NCBI GenBank assembly: GCA_934277975.1
Contig: CAKQWE010000003.1
Coordinates: forward strand, 1-64,000
Length of the DNA stretch: 64,000 bases
Source of the DNA: an uncultured Spirochaetales bacterium
Lineage (GTDB): Bacteria > Spirochaetota > Spirochaetia > Sphaerochaetales > Sphaerochaetaceae
Direction of reading: 5' to 3'
The notes below the pieces were generated by a model that saw nothing but the letters and a program-made list of their open reading frames with translations, did not search any database and was not told the origin of the DNA. The number at the start of each line of letters is the position of its first letter. The first letter of the stretch is position 1. The position numbers and the translations under genes were made by a program. Below are positions 25,999-33,538 of this stretch, in pieces.

Positions 25999-28900
25999 AT
26001 TCAACTCGGCGTTCTCGAATGTTCTCATATATGTATTCAGAATCAATGATGATGTCCACAAGGACTATCTCAAGATTGGAAAGACAACAATCAAGGCTGA
26101 CAAGGCTACCGTTCCGATGCTTGTACCCAACTGTTCGTTGCTTAACAAGGCAGCAAAAGCCAGGATTGACCAGTACACCAAGACTGCAAACATCACCTAT
26201 GATTTGCTTCATACGGAGCTGGCCATAAGGCCGAAGAAGGATGATCCGACACGCAATGAGTATTTCACGGATTCAGATGTCCATAAGGTTCTGATTCATT
26301 CAAATATCAAACGCAAAGAGACCGATGGAGCCCGGGAATGGTTCAGGTGCAATCTTGAAACAGTGAAGAATGCCATCAGAGCAGCCAAACATCATGAAAA
26401 CTCTCTGACACCAGGAGAAATCTCCATCAGTCGTGATCCTATAGTGTTCAGGCCAGAACAGCAGCAGGCCATTGCTGACACCAAAAAGTGTTTCAGAACC
26501 CACAACAAGATGCTGTGGAATGCAAAAATGCGTTTTGGTAAGACGTTGACATCCCTGCAGGTTGTCAAAGATTTGAAGTTCCGTAGGACAATCATTATCA
26601 CTCATCGGCCTGTTGTGAAGAATTCCTGGGGTGAGGATTTTGAAAAGGTTTTCAACAACTCTTCAGACTGGCATTATATCAAGAAGGATGAGACTACGCC
26701 TGATGTTGAGCCTGAGGTCAACGGATACATCACAGGGGATAAGCCTTTCGTTTTGTTTGCCTCAATGCAGGATTTGCGCGGGTCCATGACTGTTGGAGGC
26801 AAGTTTGACAAGAATGAACTGATATTCAAGACTGAGTGGGACTGCGTGATTGTTGACGAGGCCCATGAGGGTACGAAGACATCTCTGGGCGACAACGTAC
26901 TGAAGACCATTATAAAGGCCGATTCATATGGTAAGACGAAGGTCTTATACCTCTCAGGAACCCCGTTCAATCTTGTCGAGGACTTTGATGAGGTAGAAGT
27001 CTTTACGTGGGACTATGTAATGGAGCAGTCAAGTAAGGCTAATTGGGATATCTGTCACAGGCTGGATTCCAACCCGTATGAAAATCTTCCAATGCTTTAC
27101 ATCTACACGTACGATCTAGCGCAAGAGATTCGTGGATTCATAGAGACTGAAGACAAATCCTTTAACTTCAAAGAGTTTTTCAGAGTTTGGACAGGAAAGG
27201 CCAAACAGGATGGTAAGGTTCTCAATGACGACAGCCTCATTGGTCGTTTCGTTCATGAAGATGAGGTGAAATCTTTTCTCAATCTGCTGGTAAACAAGGA
27301 TGCCAATTCGAACTATCCGTATTCATGTGAAGTCTACCGCGATTATTTCAGACACTCGCTCTGGATTCTTCCTGGTGTGAAGGAAGCCAAAGCTCTCAGC
27401 GAGCTCCTTCGAGAACATCCAATCTTCAGAGGTTTTGGAATCGCTAATGTTGCCGGTGATGGAGATGAAGAACAGGAAAGCAAAGATGCCTTAAAAGAGG
27501 TTAACGGAAAAATCACCAATCACCCGGAGAAAACCTACACAATTACACTGTCATGTGGCCGCCTGACTACAGGTGTGACAGTCCCACCATGGACGGCGGT
27601 TCTCATGCTTTCAGGTTCATATTCGGTCTCAGCATCCAACTACCTTCAAACGATATTTCGTGTCCAGTCTCCTGCCAATATTGATGGCCGAATTAAAGAC
27701 AAGTGTTTCGTCTTCGATTTTGCTCCCGATCGTACGCTGAAGATGGTCGCGGAGGCTGGAAAGCTCTCCACTCGACCTGGAAAGAATGATGAATCTTCAG
27801 AGAAACAAATGAGAGATCTCCTGAATTTCTGTCCAGTCATCTCCATTAAGGGATCTCTCATGAAGGCATATGATGTAGATTCGATGCTCCAGCAGATCAA
27901 GCACATCTATGCTGAACGTGTTGTAAGAAATGGATTCGACGATCCAAAACTCTACAACGACAAGTTGCTCCATCTGACAGACATCGAGAACGAAAAGTTC
28001 AAAGGCTTGAAGGAAATCGTTGGCGCATCGAAAGCCGTAGACATCAACAGGAACATTACGCTCTCCAATGTTGGACTGACGAAGGAAGAACGTGAGCTTA
28101 TCGATAAGGCTGATAAAGGGAAGAAATCTGAACTGAGCGATGAAGATAAGGAACGACTTGAGAAATTGAAAAAGGCCAAGGAGGAACGCAGTAAGGCAAT
28201 CAGTATCCTTCGTGCTATTTCCATAAGAATTCCGCTCTTGATCTATGGGTCTGAAATTCCGTTCGATGAGGATATCTCTATTGAGAATTTCATCGACCTT
28301 GTGGACGATCAATCTTGGGAGGAATTCATGCCAAGCAAGGTAACAAAGGATCTGTTCCGCCAGTTTATTGAGTATTACGACAAGGACATTTTCATCGTTG
28401 CAGGGAAGTCCATCAGAGCTCTCGTGAAAGGTGCAGACGAACTAGATCCAACGACGCGCATCAAGCGCATCGCCGATGTGTTTAGGATGTTCAAGAACCC
28501 AGACAAAGAGACCGTTTTGACTCCGTGGCGAGTGGTTAACATGCATATGTCTAATACTCTTGGTGGTTGGGATTCCTTTGCCGAGGATAATCGGGAACTG
28601 CTTGAAAATCCAAGGTTCGTGGATAACGGCGATGTTACAAGGAAGTGTTTGTCTCCTGATTCCAAAGTTTTGGAAATCAATTCGAAATCTGGTTTGTATC
28701 CATTGTATATAACATATTCGATTTTTAGGGAGCGATGCAAGAATATTCCTGATAGCATCCTTACTCCAGATAAAATGGACGAACTGTGGAGTCTTACGGT
28801 TGCCGAGAATGTGTATGTTGTATGCAAGACCAAGATGGCAAGAGCGATAACTAAGCGCACATTGCTTGGATACGAAAAGGGTAGGATTAATGCTCATGCA

Positions 28901-30031
28901 TTTGAGGATTTAATCAACCAGTTCAAAAGCAAGGCAGATCAGGTGTGTGAGAGAATCAAGGGAAGCAGCTTCTGGGAAAAGAAAGGAGTGAATAAAGATA
29001 TGAAGTTCGATGCAGTTGTAGGAAATCCTCCGTACGATGAAGAAGGTAACAACACAAGAAAAACTCCAATTTATCAATACTTTTATGATGCAAGTTTCAA
29101 GCTTGCTCCAATTGTATCTTTAATTACACCTGCAAGATTCCTTTTTGACGCAGGACAAACATCTTCTGAATGGAATCATAAAATGCTTGCTGACGAGCAT
29201 TTTAAAGTTGTTCGGTTCTTTGTAAATTCACAAGAAGTTTTTCCATCAGTCAGCATAAAAGGTGGTGTTGCAATAACGTATTGGTGTGAATATGAGAAGT
29301 TTGGAGCAATCGGGACTTTTACTTCTTTCAGTGAATTGAACAACATTCTTCAGAAGTCGACTTCTGATATCGAAGGGAAATCTACCATGGAGTCGATTAT
29401 TCAGGCGCAAGGACTTTATAGGTTCTCTGATGTATTCATGAATAAGCATCCTGAGATATCTGAGAAAATGGGTAAAGGAACCGGAGCAAAAATTACTTCT
29501 AAAATTGTTGATCAAATGGATAACTTGTTCCCAGAAAGTTCTGACAACATCGATGGAGATGCTGTCAAGCTTCTAATACGAACGAAAACTGGAAAGAGAG
29601 CATATCGATACATAAAAAGGGAGTATTTGCAGAATAACAGATATCTTGATTCATATAACGTGATTGTTCCAGAGTCAAATGGAACAGGTGCTATCGGAGA
29701 GGTGTTATCGACTCCCCTGATCGGGGAGCCCCTGATCGGGCATACAGATACCTTCCTGAGTATTGGTGCTTTTTCGACAGAAGAAGAAGCTTCCAATTGT
29801 ATGAAGTATATCAAAACACGATATGCAAGAGTGATGCTGGGTATCCTTAAGGCAACACAGCATAATTCGCCTTCCACATGGAAATACGTTCCGATGCAGA
29901 ATTTCACCGCTTCTTCCGACATCGACTGGTCACAGTCGGTGTCGGAAATCGACCAACAACTCTACAAAAAGTACAATCTGTCACCGTATGAAATCGCATT
30001 CATTGAAGAGAATGTTCAGCCCATGGAGTGA
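25982..30031 (+). CDS. Fused GIY-YIG-like / SF2 helicase / N6-adenine methyltransferase protein
   Basis: The 1349-aa protein joins three activities. The N-terminus (VLIYVFRIN ... LKIGKTT, residues 14-36) resembles T5orf172/GIY-YIG nuclease modules. A superfamily 2 helicase follows, with the P-loop AKMRFGKTLT at 181-190 and VDEAHEG near residue 292. The C-terminal part has a degenerate SAM loop (KVLEINSKSGLYPLY, near 897) and the catalytic NPPY near 1016, followed by an Eco57I-type region with a target-recognition-like end. It would recognise, methylate and, with its partners, translocate on and restrict DNA. The start ATG 25982 follows AGGGGGG. The neighbouring genes complete the system. Confidence 0.8.
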   Translation: MPNDIEFNSAFSNVLIYVFRINDDVHKDYLKIGKTTIKADKATVPMLVPNCSLLNKAAKARIDQYTKTANITYDLLHTELAIRPKKDDPTRNEYFTDSDVHKVLIHSNIKRKETDGAREWFRCNLETVKNAIRAAKHHENSLTPGEISISRDPIVFRPEQQQAIADTKKCFRTHNKMLWNAKMRFGKTLTSLQVVKDLKFRRTIIITHRPVVKNSWGEDFEKVFNNSSDWHYIKKDETTPDVEPEVNGYITGDKPFVLFASMQDLRGSMTVGGKFDKNELIFKTEWDCVIVDEAHEGTKTSLGDNVLKTIIKADSYGKTKVLYLSGTPFNLVEDFDEVEVFTWDYVMEQSSKANWDICHRLDSNPYENLPMLYIYTYDLAQEIRGFIETEDKSFNFKEFFRVWTGKAKQDGKVLNDDSLIGRFVHEDEVKSFLNLLVNKDANSNYPYSCEVYRDYFRHSLWILPGVKEAKALSELLREHPIFRGFGIANVAGDGDEEQESKDALKEVNGKITNHPEKTYTITLSCGRLTTGVTVPPWTAVLMLSGSYSVSASNYLQTIFRVQSPANIDGRIKDKCFVFDFAPDRTLKMVAEAGKLSTRPGKNDESSEKQMRDLLNFCPVISIKGSLMKAYDVDSMLQQIKHIYAERVVRNGFDDPKLYNDKLLHLTDIENEKFKGLKEIVGASKAVDINRNITLSNVGLTKEERELIDKADKGKKSELSDEDKERLEKLKKAKEERSKAISILRAISIRIPLLIYGSEIPFDEDISIENFIDLVDDQSWEEFMPSKVTKDLFRQFIEYYDKDIFIVAGKSIRALVKGADELDPTTRIKRIADVFRMFKNPDKETVLTPWRVVNMHMSNTLGGWDSFAEDNRELLENPRFVDNGDVTRKCLSPDSKVLEINSKSGLYPLYITYSIFRERCKNIPDSILTPDKMDELWSLTVAENVYVVCKTKMARAITKRTLLGYEKGRINAHAFEDLINQFKSKADQVCERIKGSSFWEKKGVNKDMKFDAVVGNPPYDEEGNNTRKTPIYQYFYDASFKLAPIVSLITPARFLFDAGQTSSEWNHKMLADEHFKVVRFFVNSQEVFPSVSIKGGVAITYWCEYEKFGAIGTFTSFSELNNILQKSTSDIEGKSTMESIIQAQGLYRFSDVFMNKHPEISEKMGKGTGAKITSKIVDQMDNLFPESSDNIDGDAVKLLIRTKTGKRAYRYIKREYLQNNRYLDSYNVIVPESNGTGAIGEVLSTPLIGEPLIGHTDTFLSIGAFSTEEEASNCMKYIKTRYARVMLGILKATQHNSPSTWKYVPMQNFTASSDIDWSQSVSEIDQQLYKKYNLSPYEIAFIEENVQPME

Positions 30032-30034
30032 CTT

Positions 30035-30214
30035 ATGCCAAAAAAGACGAAAGACAGCGTAGCTATCTCCATGAGATTGGAGAAGACTGTTTATGAGAGG
30101 CTGAGAGCTTATGCAGAAGATAAGGGACAAACGTATACGACCGCCCTTGAACGTATTATCACAGCTTACCTAGATGAGCGAGAACAGAAACTAAAGGAAA
30201 AAGAGGAAAGGTAA
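30035..30214 (+). CDS. Small ribbon-helix-helix (CopG-like) protein
   Basis: The 59-aa product has the ribbon-helix-helix pattern: a short strand (VAISMRLEKTVYERLRAYAE), a turn (DKGQTY) and a helix (TALERIITAYLDERE), with a charged tail. RHH proteins are dimeric DNA-binding repressors. The gene sits 3 bases after the fusion gene, and its TAA overlaps the ATG of the nuclease gene. It could control expression of the nuclease or of the whole unit, but no operator could be assigned. Confidence 0.75.
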   Translation: MPKKTKDSVAISMRLEKTVYERLRAYAEDKGQTYTTALERIITAYLDEREQKLKEKEER

Positions 30215-31107
30215 TGGGAATATTCTACAACATATCCGTTGAAGGGGATGACTCAAACGGTATCAAGGTTATCGAGAACCCAACGAAGACTTTAAAGGCT
30301 CTTTTGTTTCCTAGAGAGTGTATACACGAGTTCAACCTTCGACCAGAGGCAGAACAGGCAGGTGTATACATTCTCTACAACTCGATGGATAGGAATGAAC
30401 AGCCCCACATCTATATTGGACAGACTGGATACGGAATCACATCTAGATTGTCGAACCACAACAGGACGAAGGATTTTTGGAACCAGGCACTTGTTTTCGT
30501 TGAGAAGGGTGATTTCCTTAACCTAAATGGCTCTCATGCAAAGATAATCGAATCTAGGCTCATCTCTAAAGCAGGGGAATGCGGTGCTGTTGTTATGGAA
30601 AACAACACTGGATCGAGAGCTCCAAGAGTACAACCTTCAGATCAAATGGCTGCCGATACTTGGGCAGAAGAAGTTGTGACTATCACTAGACTTCTTGGCC
30701 TTGCATTCTTCCATGGAACTAAATCTCAGATTCCAGATGCTAGTACAGCAGCTATCTCCGTTCAGGCTGTCAAAAGTGATGTTCCAAATGGAACATACAC
30801 ACTTACCAAAAATAAGAAGGTCGATGGGAAAACGATAAAGGCGACTGCTGTAGTTAAAGATGGAGAGTGGGTTATTAAGAAAGGCTCTGTTTTGAGTGTT
30901 TGTGAACATCCTAAAGTTTCAGAAGGGAATAAGGAACTGAGGAAAAAGCTGGAGCTTGATTTTCAAGGCAACCTTCTTGAGGATTTCAATCTTGGTAGTG
31001 TGTCGCCAAGCACCGCAGGATGCGTTGTTTTAAACCAACCGTCATGCAATGGTTGGACTAGCTGGTTTACAGAGGATAATAAACCCATAGACATATTTAG
31101 AAATTAA
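30214..31107 (+). CDS. GIY-YIG nuclease with DUF4357 domain
   Basis: The 297-aa protein carries a GIY-YIG nuclease core: GVYILYN near residue 51 (GIY equivalent), IYIGQTG near 69 (YIG), the arginine in SRLSNHN and the catalytic glutamate in KIIESRLIS. The C-terminal third (GNKELRKKLE ... NGWTSWF) resembles DUF4357, often found at the end of restriction nucleases. It is the likely cutting component of the island, placed last and after a putative repressor gene. Confidence 0.82.
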   Translation: MGIFYNISVEGDDSNGIKVIENPTKTLKALLFPRECIHEFNLRPEAEQAGVYILYNSMDRNEQPHIYIGQTGYGITSRLSNHNRTKDFWNQALVFVEKGDFLNLNGSHAKIIESRLISKAGECGAVVMENNTGSRAPRVQPSDQMAADTWAEEVVTITRLLGLAFFHGTKSQIPDASTAAISVQAVKSDVPNGTYTLTKNKKVDGKTIKATAVVKDGEWVIKKGSVLSVCEHPKVSEGNKELRKKLELDFQGNLLEDFNLGSVSPSTAGCVVLNQPSCNGWTSWFTEDNKPIDIFRN

Positions 31108-31154
31108 AAATTGGATGCAAAAGAGTTCAACTGTTCTGTCCTTATATGCAGCAG

Positions 31155-31303
31155 TGGTGGGCCCTGCCAAGATGAGGCGCATAAGGTTGACTGCAATCGA
31201 TTATTTGAATACTGTTGACCACAAGGGGCGCTTTGATAACACGAGGTTCGACGTCGCTACTGTGACAAATGGATGCGTCTCCTACTACGAAGGAGTTTTC
31301 TGA
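31155..31303 (+). pseudogene. yraN: 3' fragment of yraN at the right end of the island
   Basis: This repeats the last 49 codons of yraN exactly, in the same frame, without its N-terminal half or catalytic core. It is the by-product of the 162-bp duplication. It may be kept because it contains the AAGGAG ribosome-binding site of the next gene. Confidence 0.9.
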
Positions 31304-31316
31304 TGGATAACAGAAA
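31155..31316 (+). repeat. Right copy of the 162-bp direct repeat
   Basis: It is identical to 24765-24926. Beyond 31316 the sequence continues into the intact downstream gene, whereas the left copy runs into island DNA after 24926. Confidence 0.97.
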
Positions 31317-31701
31317 GAAAAGAAAGCCAAAGTCTAAGAGATCGGTCCCTGCTGCTCCTCAGCAGAAACCCAGGTCCAGAATGATATTCGATGACGTGGA
31401 GGTCCCTCAGGTGGTAGAGCCAAGGCCTGACTGCAGTATATGCGGCCAGCCCATAGAGTCCATCATAGAGGCCATAAGCGAGCCAGACGGAGGCCTCAGT
31501 CATTTCGACTGCGTGCTTGAGAAGCTCAGGGAGCGCGAGCATGTACAGGAGCCGGATTCCATTTCATACATAGGACATGGGAATTTCGCCGTAGTCACCA
31601 AGGACGAAGAGGGCAGGTACTCCATAAAATACAGAATCCAGTATGAGAGCAACGATGACTATGCCAACGTGAAGAGGCAGGTGGAGGAGTCCAAGAAATG
31701 A
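31303..31701 (+). CDS. Conserved small protein with a CxxC/HxxC motif
   Basis: The 132-aa protein starts with a very basic tail (MDNRKKRKPKSKRS) and a Pro/Gln-rich stretch. A possible metal site follows, CSICGQPIE ... LSHFDCVL (about residues 45-72), and then a beta-rich end (NFAVVTKDEEGRYSIKYRIQ). No family is recognised with certainty. It was the direct neighbour of yraN before the island inserted. Its ATG and ribosome-binding site lie inside the right repeat. Its stop overlaps the coaD ATG, so the two are translated together. Confidence 0.75.
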   Translation: MDNRKKRKPKSKRSVPAAPQQKPRSRMIFDDVEVPQVVEPRPDCSICGQPIESIIEAISEPDGGLSHFDCVLEKLREREHVQEPDSISYIGHGNFAVVTKDEEGRYSIKYRIQYESNDDYANVKRQVEESKK

Positions 31702-32183
31702 GGAAGAACTGCGCTATGCTTCCAGGGACGTTCGATCCCCCAACGCTTGGGCATTTGGACATCATCACCCGCAGCGCCGCTTTGTACGATGAACTCTATG
31801 TCGTCATTGCCGACAACATTGCAAAGAAGACGTTGTTCTCCGCTTTGGAGAGAAAGGCGATGCTTGAAGATGTACTCAAGGATTATGACAATATACATGT
31901 ACTTTGCTGGCAAGGACTTGTCGTTGATTTTGCACGCAAGTACGATGTTGGCGTAATGATCCGCGGTGTGCGCGCTTTGGTTGACTTTGGCTATGAGTTC
32001 GAGCTTGCCGAGACCAATAAGCAGCTGTGTCCTGAAGTGGAGATACTCTTCATGCCAACGAACCCCAACTTCTTCCTTCTAAGGAGCTCCGCCATAAAGG
32101 AGATGGCCGCCTTTGGTGCTGACATTTCCTCAATGGTGCCGCAGGTCGTGATAGACGCCCTCAAGGACAAGTTGGATAAATAA
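31698..32183 (+). CDS. coaD: Phosphopantetheine adenylyltransferase
   Basis: CoaD transfers AMP from ATP to 4'-phosphopantetheine, the penultimate step of coenzyme A synthesis. The 161-aa protein has GTFDPPTLGHLDII (the nucleotidyltransferase HxGH-type motif, residues 10-23), MIRGVRALVDFGYEFELA near 88 and the ISS-type loop FFLLRSSAIKEMA near 125. The length is normal. The ATG overlaps the preceding stop. Confidence 0.95.
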   Translation: MRKNCAMLPGTFDPPTLGHLDIITRSAALYDELYVVIADNIAKKTLFSALERKAMLEDVLKDYDNIHVLCWQGLVVDFARKYDVGVMIRGVRALVDFGYEFELAETNKQLCPEVEILFMPTNPNFFLLRSSAIKEMAAFGADISSMVPQVVIDALKDKLDK

Positions 32184-32209
32184 GCTGGATAAATAAGTAT
32201 TGGGCACTG

Positions 32210-32238
32210 TTGACTTAAACAATGTTTTTCTATATGCT
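32210..32238 (+). promoter_or_regulatory. Promoter of rpmF-acpP-rnc
   Basis: TTGACT (32210-32215), 17 bases, then TATGCT (32233-32238), about 36 bases before the rpmF ATG. Confidence 0.65.
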
Positions 32239-32273
32239 CACAATGTTGTTAAAATAAGACTAAGAGGTAGAAT

Positions 32274-32456
32274 ATGGCGACACCAAAATATAAGACATCA
32301 AAAGCTAAGGCTGCTGCAAGGAAATCCGCTAACATGAAGCTTCAGGCTCCTACACTTTCAAAGTGCACAAAGTGCGGTCAGCTCATTCTCCCACACCGCG
32401 TATGTCCACAGTGCGGATACTACAAGGGTGTTCAGATCATCAATCCGGAGGACTAA
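32274..32456 (+). CDS. rpmF: 50S ribosomal protein L32
   Basis: The 60-aa protein starts MATPKYKTSKAKAAARKS and carries the four-cysteine zinc ribbon CTKCGQLILPHRVCPQCGYY. It is the zinc-binding form of L32. It leads the L32-ACP-RNase III group, a common bacterial link between translation and fatty acid synthesis genes. The RBS AAGAGG lies just upstream. Confidence 0.95.
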   Translation: MATPKYKTSKAKAAARKSANMKLQAPTLSKCTKCGQLILPHRVCPQCGYYKGVQIINPED

Positions 32457-32459
32457 TCC

Positions 32460-32699
32460 ATGGATAAGAACGTTGTTTTTGACAAAGTCAAGGCAATCAT
32501 CGCTGATAAGCTTGCTATAGACGAGGATTCCATCACTCTCGATTCCTCATTCGTCAACGACCTCAAGGCTGACAGTATGGACATCCTTGACCTCGTGAGT
32601 GGTTTTGAAGAGGAGTTCGACCTCACCGTTCCAGATGAGAAGGGAAGAACCTTCGAGACCGTCAGGGACGCTGTCGACTACTTGGCGAAAGTGCTTTGA
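32460..32699 (+). CDS. acpP: Acyl carrier protein
   Basis: The 79-aa acidic protein carries growing acyl chains on 4'-phosphopantetheine. The attachment serine lies in LKADSMDILDLV (S near residue 38), a DSMD variant of the usual DSLD. It starts 3 bases after rpmF, with GGAGG before the ATG. CoaD, which supplies its cofactor precursor, is encoded just upstream. Confidence 0.94.
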   Translation: MDKNVVFDKVKAIIADKLAIDEDSITLDSSFVNDLKADSMDILDLVSGFEEEFDLTVPDEKGRTFETVRDAVDYLAKVL

Positions 32700-32701
32700 G
32701 C

Positions 32702-33442
32702 ATGTCTGACAAAAAGACAATTGAAGCTCCTGCAATCCCCCAAGAGAGGATGAAGGAGCTTTTGCTTTTTCAAGAGAACGTTGGACTCAGTTTCAATGAC
32801 ATATCCATTCTGGATAATGCCTTCATACATTCCTCCTATGCAAACGAATGCAGGGGATCCGGCATCAAGGACAATGAGAGGCTTGAATTCCTTGGTGACA
32901 GCGTCCTGTCCATAGTCGTGTCCCAGTGGCTCTACAGAAACCTTGAGGGAGATGAGGGGGAGTGTACGAGGGTAAGAAGCGCTGTCGTAAGCGAAGACTC
33001 CCTTTCGATCGTTGCAAAGAGGCTTGAGCTTGACAGATACCTCATAATTGGACGAGGCGAGGAGCTGACAGGCGGCCGTTTCAAGAAGGCCATCCTTGCA
33101 GACTGCACAGAGGCCGTATTCGCCGCCATTTTCCTTGACCAGGGCTTTGAGGTCGTAAGCGATTTCATCCTTAGGAACCTGATGCCAATAATGCAGGATG
33201 TCATAGACTACAGGTTCAAGCGGGACTACAAGACCCTTCTGCAGGAGTATGTGCAAAAACGCTACAAGAAGGTTCCAACATACACCCTTGTCAAATCCAC
33301 AGGTCCAGAGCACAACCAAATGTTCTACTATACCGTTTCGTTCCACGGAAAGACGTTTGGACCTGAGGGCGGACACAACAAGAAAGATGCCGAGCAGAAC
33401 GTTGCAAAGCTTGCCTGGACGCAGGTGACGCAGGCGCATTAG
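32702..33442 (+). CDS. rnc: Ribonuclease III
   Basis: RNase III cuts double-stranded RNA in rRNA maturation and regulation. The 246-aa protein has the signature NERLEFLGDSVLSIVVSQWL near residue 60, the acidic EAVFAAIFLDQG near residue 140, and a C-terminal dsRNA-binding domain (YKTLLQEYVQKRYKKVPTY ... KDAEQNVAKLA). ATG 32702 is taken as start; a TTG at 32696 overlaps the acpP stop. It converges with the CCA-adding enzyme gene across a repeat element. Confidence 0.94.
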   Translation: MSDKKTIEAPAIPQERMKELLLFQENVGLSFNDISILDNAFIHSSYANECRGSGIKDNERLEFLGDSVLSIVVSQWLYRNLEGDEGECTRVRSAVVSEDSLSIVAKRLELDRYLIIGRGEELTGGRFKKAILADCTEAVFAAIFLDQGFEVVSDFILRNLMPIMQDVIDYRFKRDYKTLLQEYVQKRYKKVPTYTLVKSTGPEHNQMFYYTVSFHGKTFGPEGGHNKKDAEQNVAKLAWTQVTQAH

Positions 33443-33447
33443 TAAGT

Positions 33448-33538
33448 GTTTGATGCATTGGAGTTCTGCCTATGATGGCGTACCAAGGCGTATGTCGGCG
33501 TACTATGGCGGACTACGGCGCATCAGGACGCATCAAAC
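33448..33538. repeat. 91-bp intergenic element with 9-bp terminal inverted repeats and 9-10-nt units
   Basis: The element is bounded by GTTTGATGC (33448-33456) and GCATCAAAC (33530-33538) and filled with units such as GATGGCGTAC, CAAGGCGTAT, TCGGCGTAC and TATGGCGGAC. One end matches 14592-14633 in inverse orientation. It fills the gap between the convergent genes rnc and cca and overlaps the stop codon of the latter. Confidence 0.75.

Larger units (their letters stand above)
24765..31316 (+). mobile_element. Restriction-modification island inserted with a long target duplication
   Basis: A 6390-bp unit with four cargo genes lies between identical 162-bp direct repeats made of the yraN 3' end and the start of the next gene. 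No integrase or transposase is inside. The arrangement leaves yraN whole on the left and gives the downstream gene its own ribosome-binding region on the right. It matches the insertion-with-long-target-duplication described for restriction-modification units. Confidence 0.85.

Noticed and set aside
31115..31303. Independent small gene at the right end of the restriction island
   Set aside because: From 31155 it is an exact copy of the yraN 3' end; the first 13 codons are unrelated island DNA.
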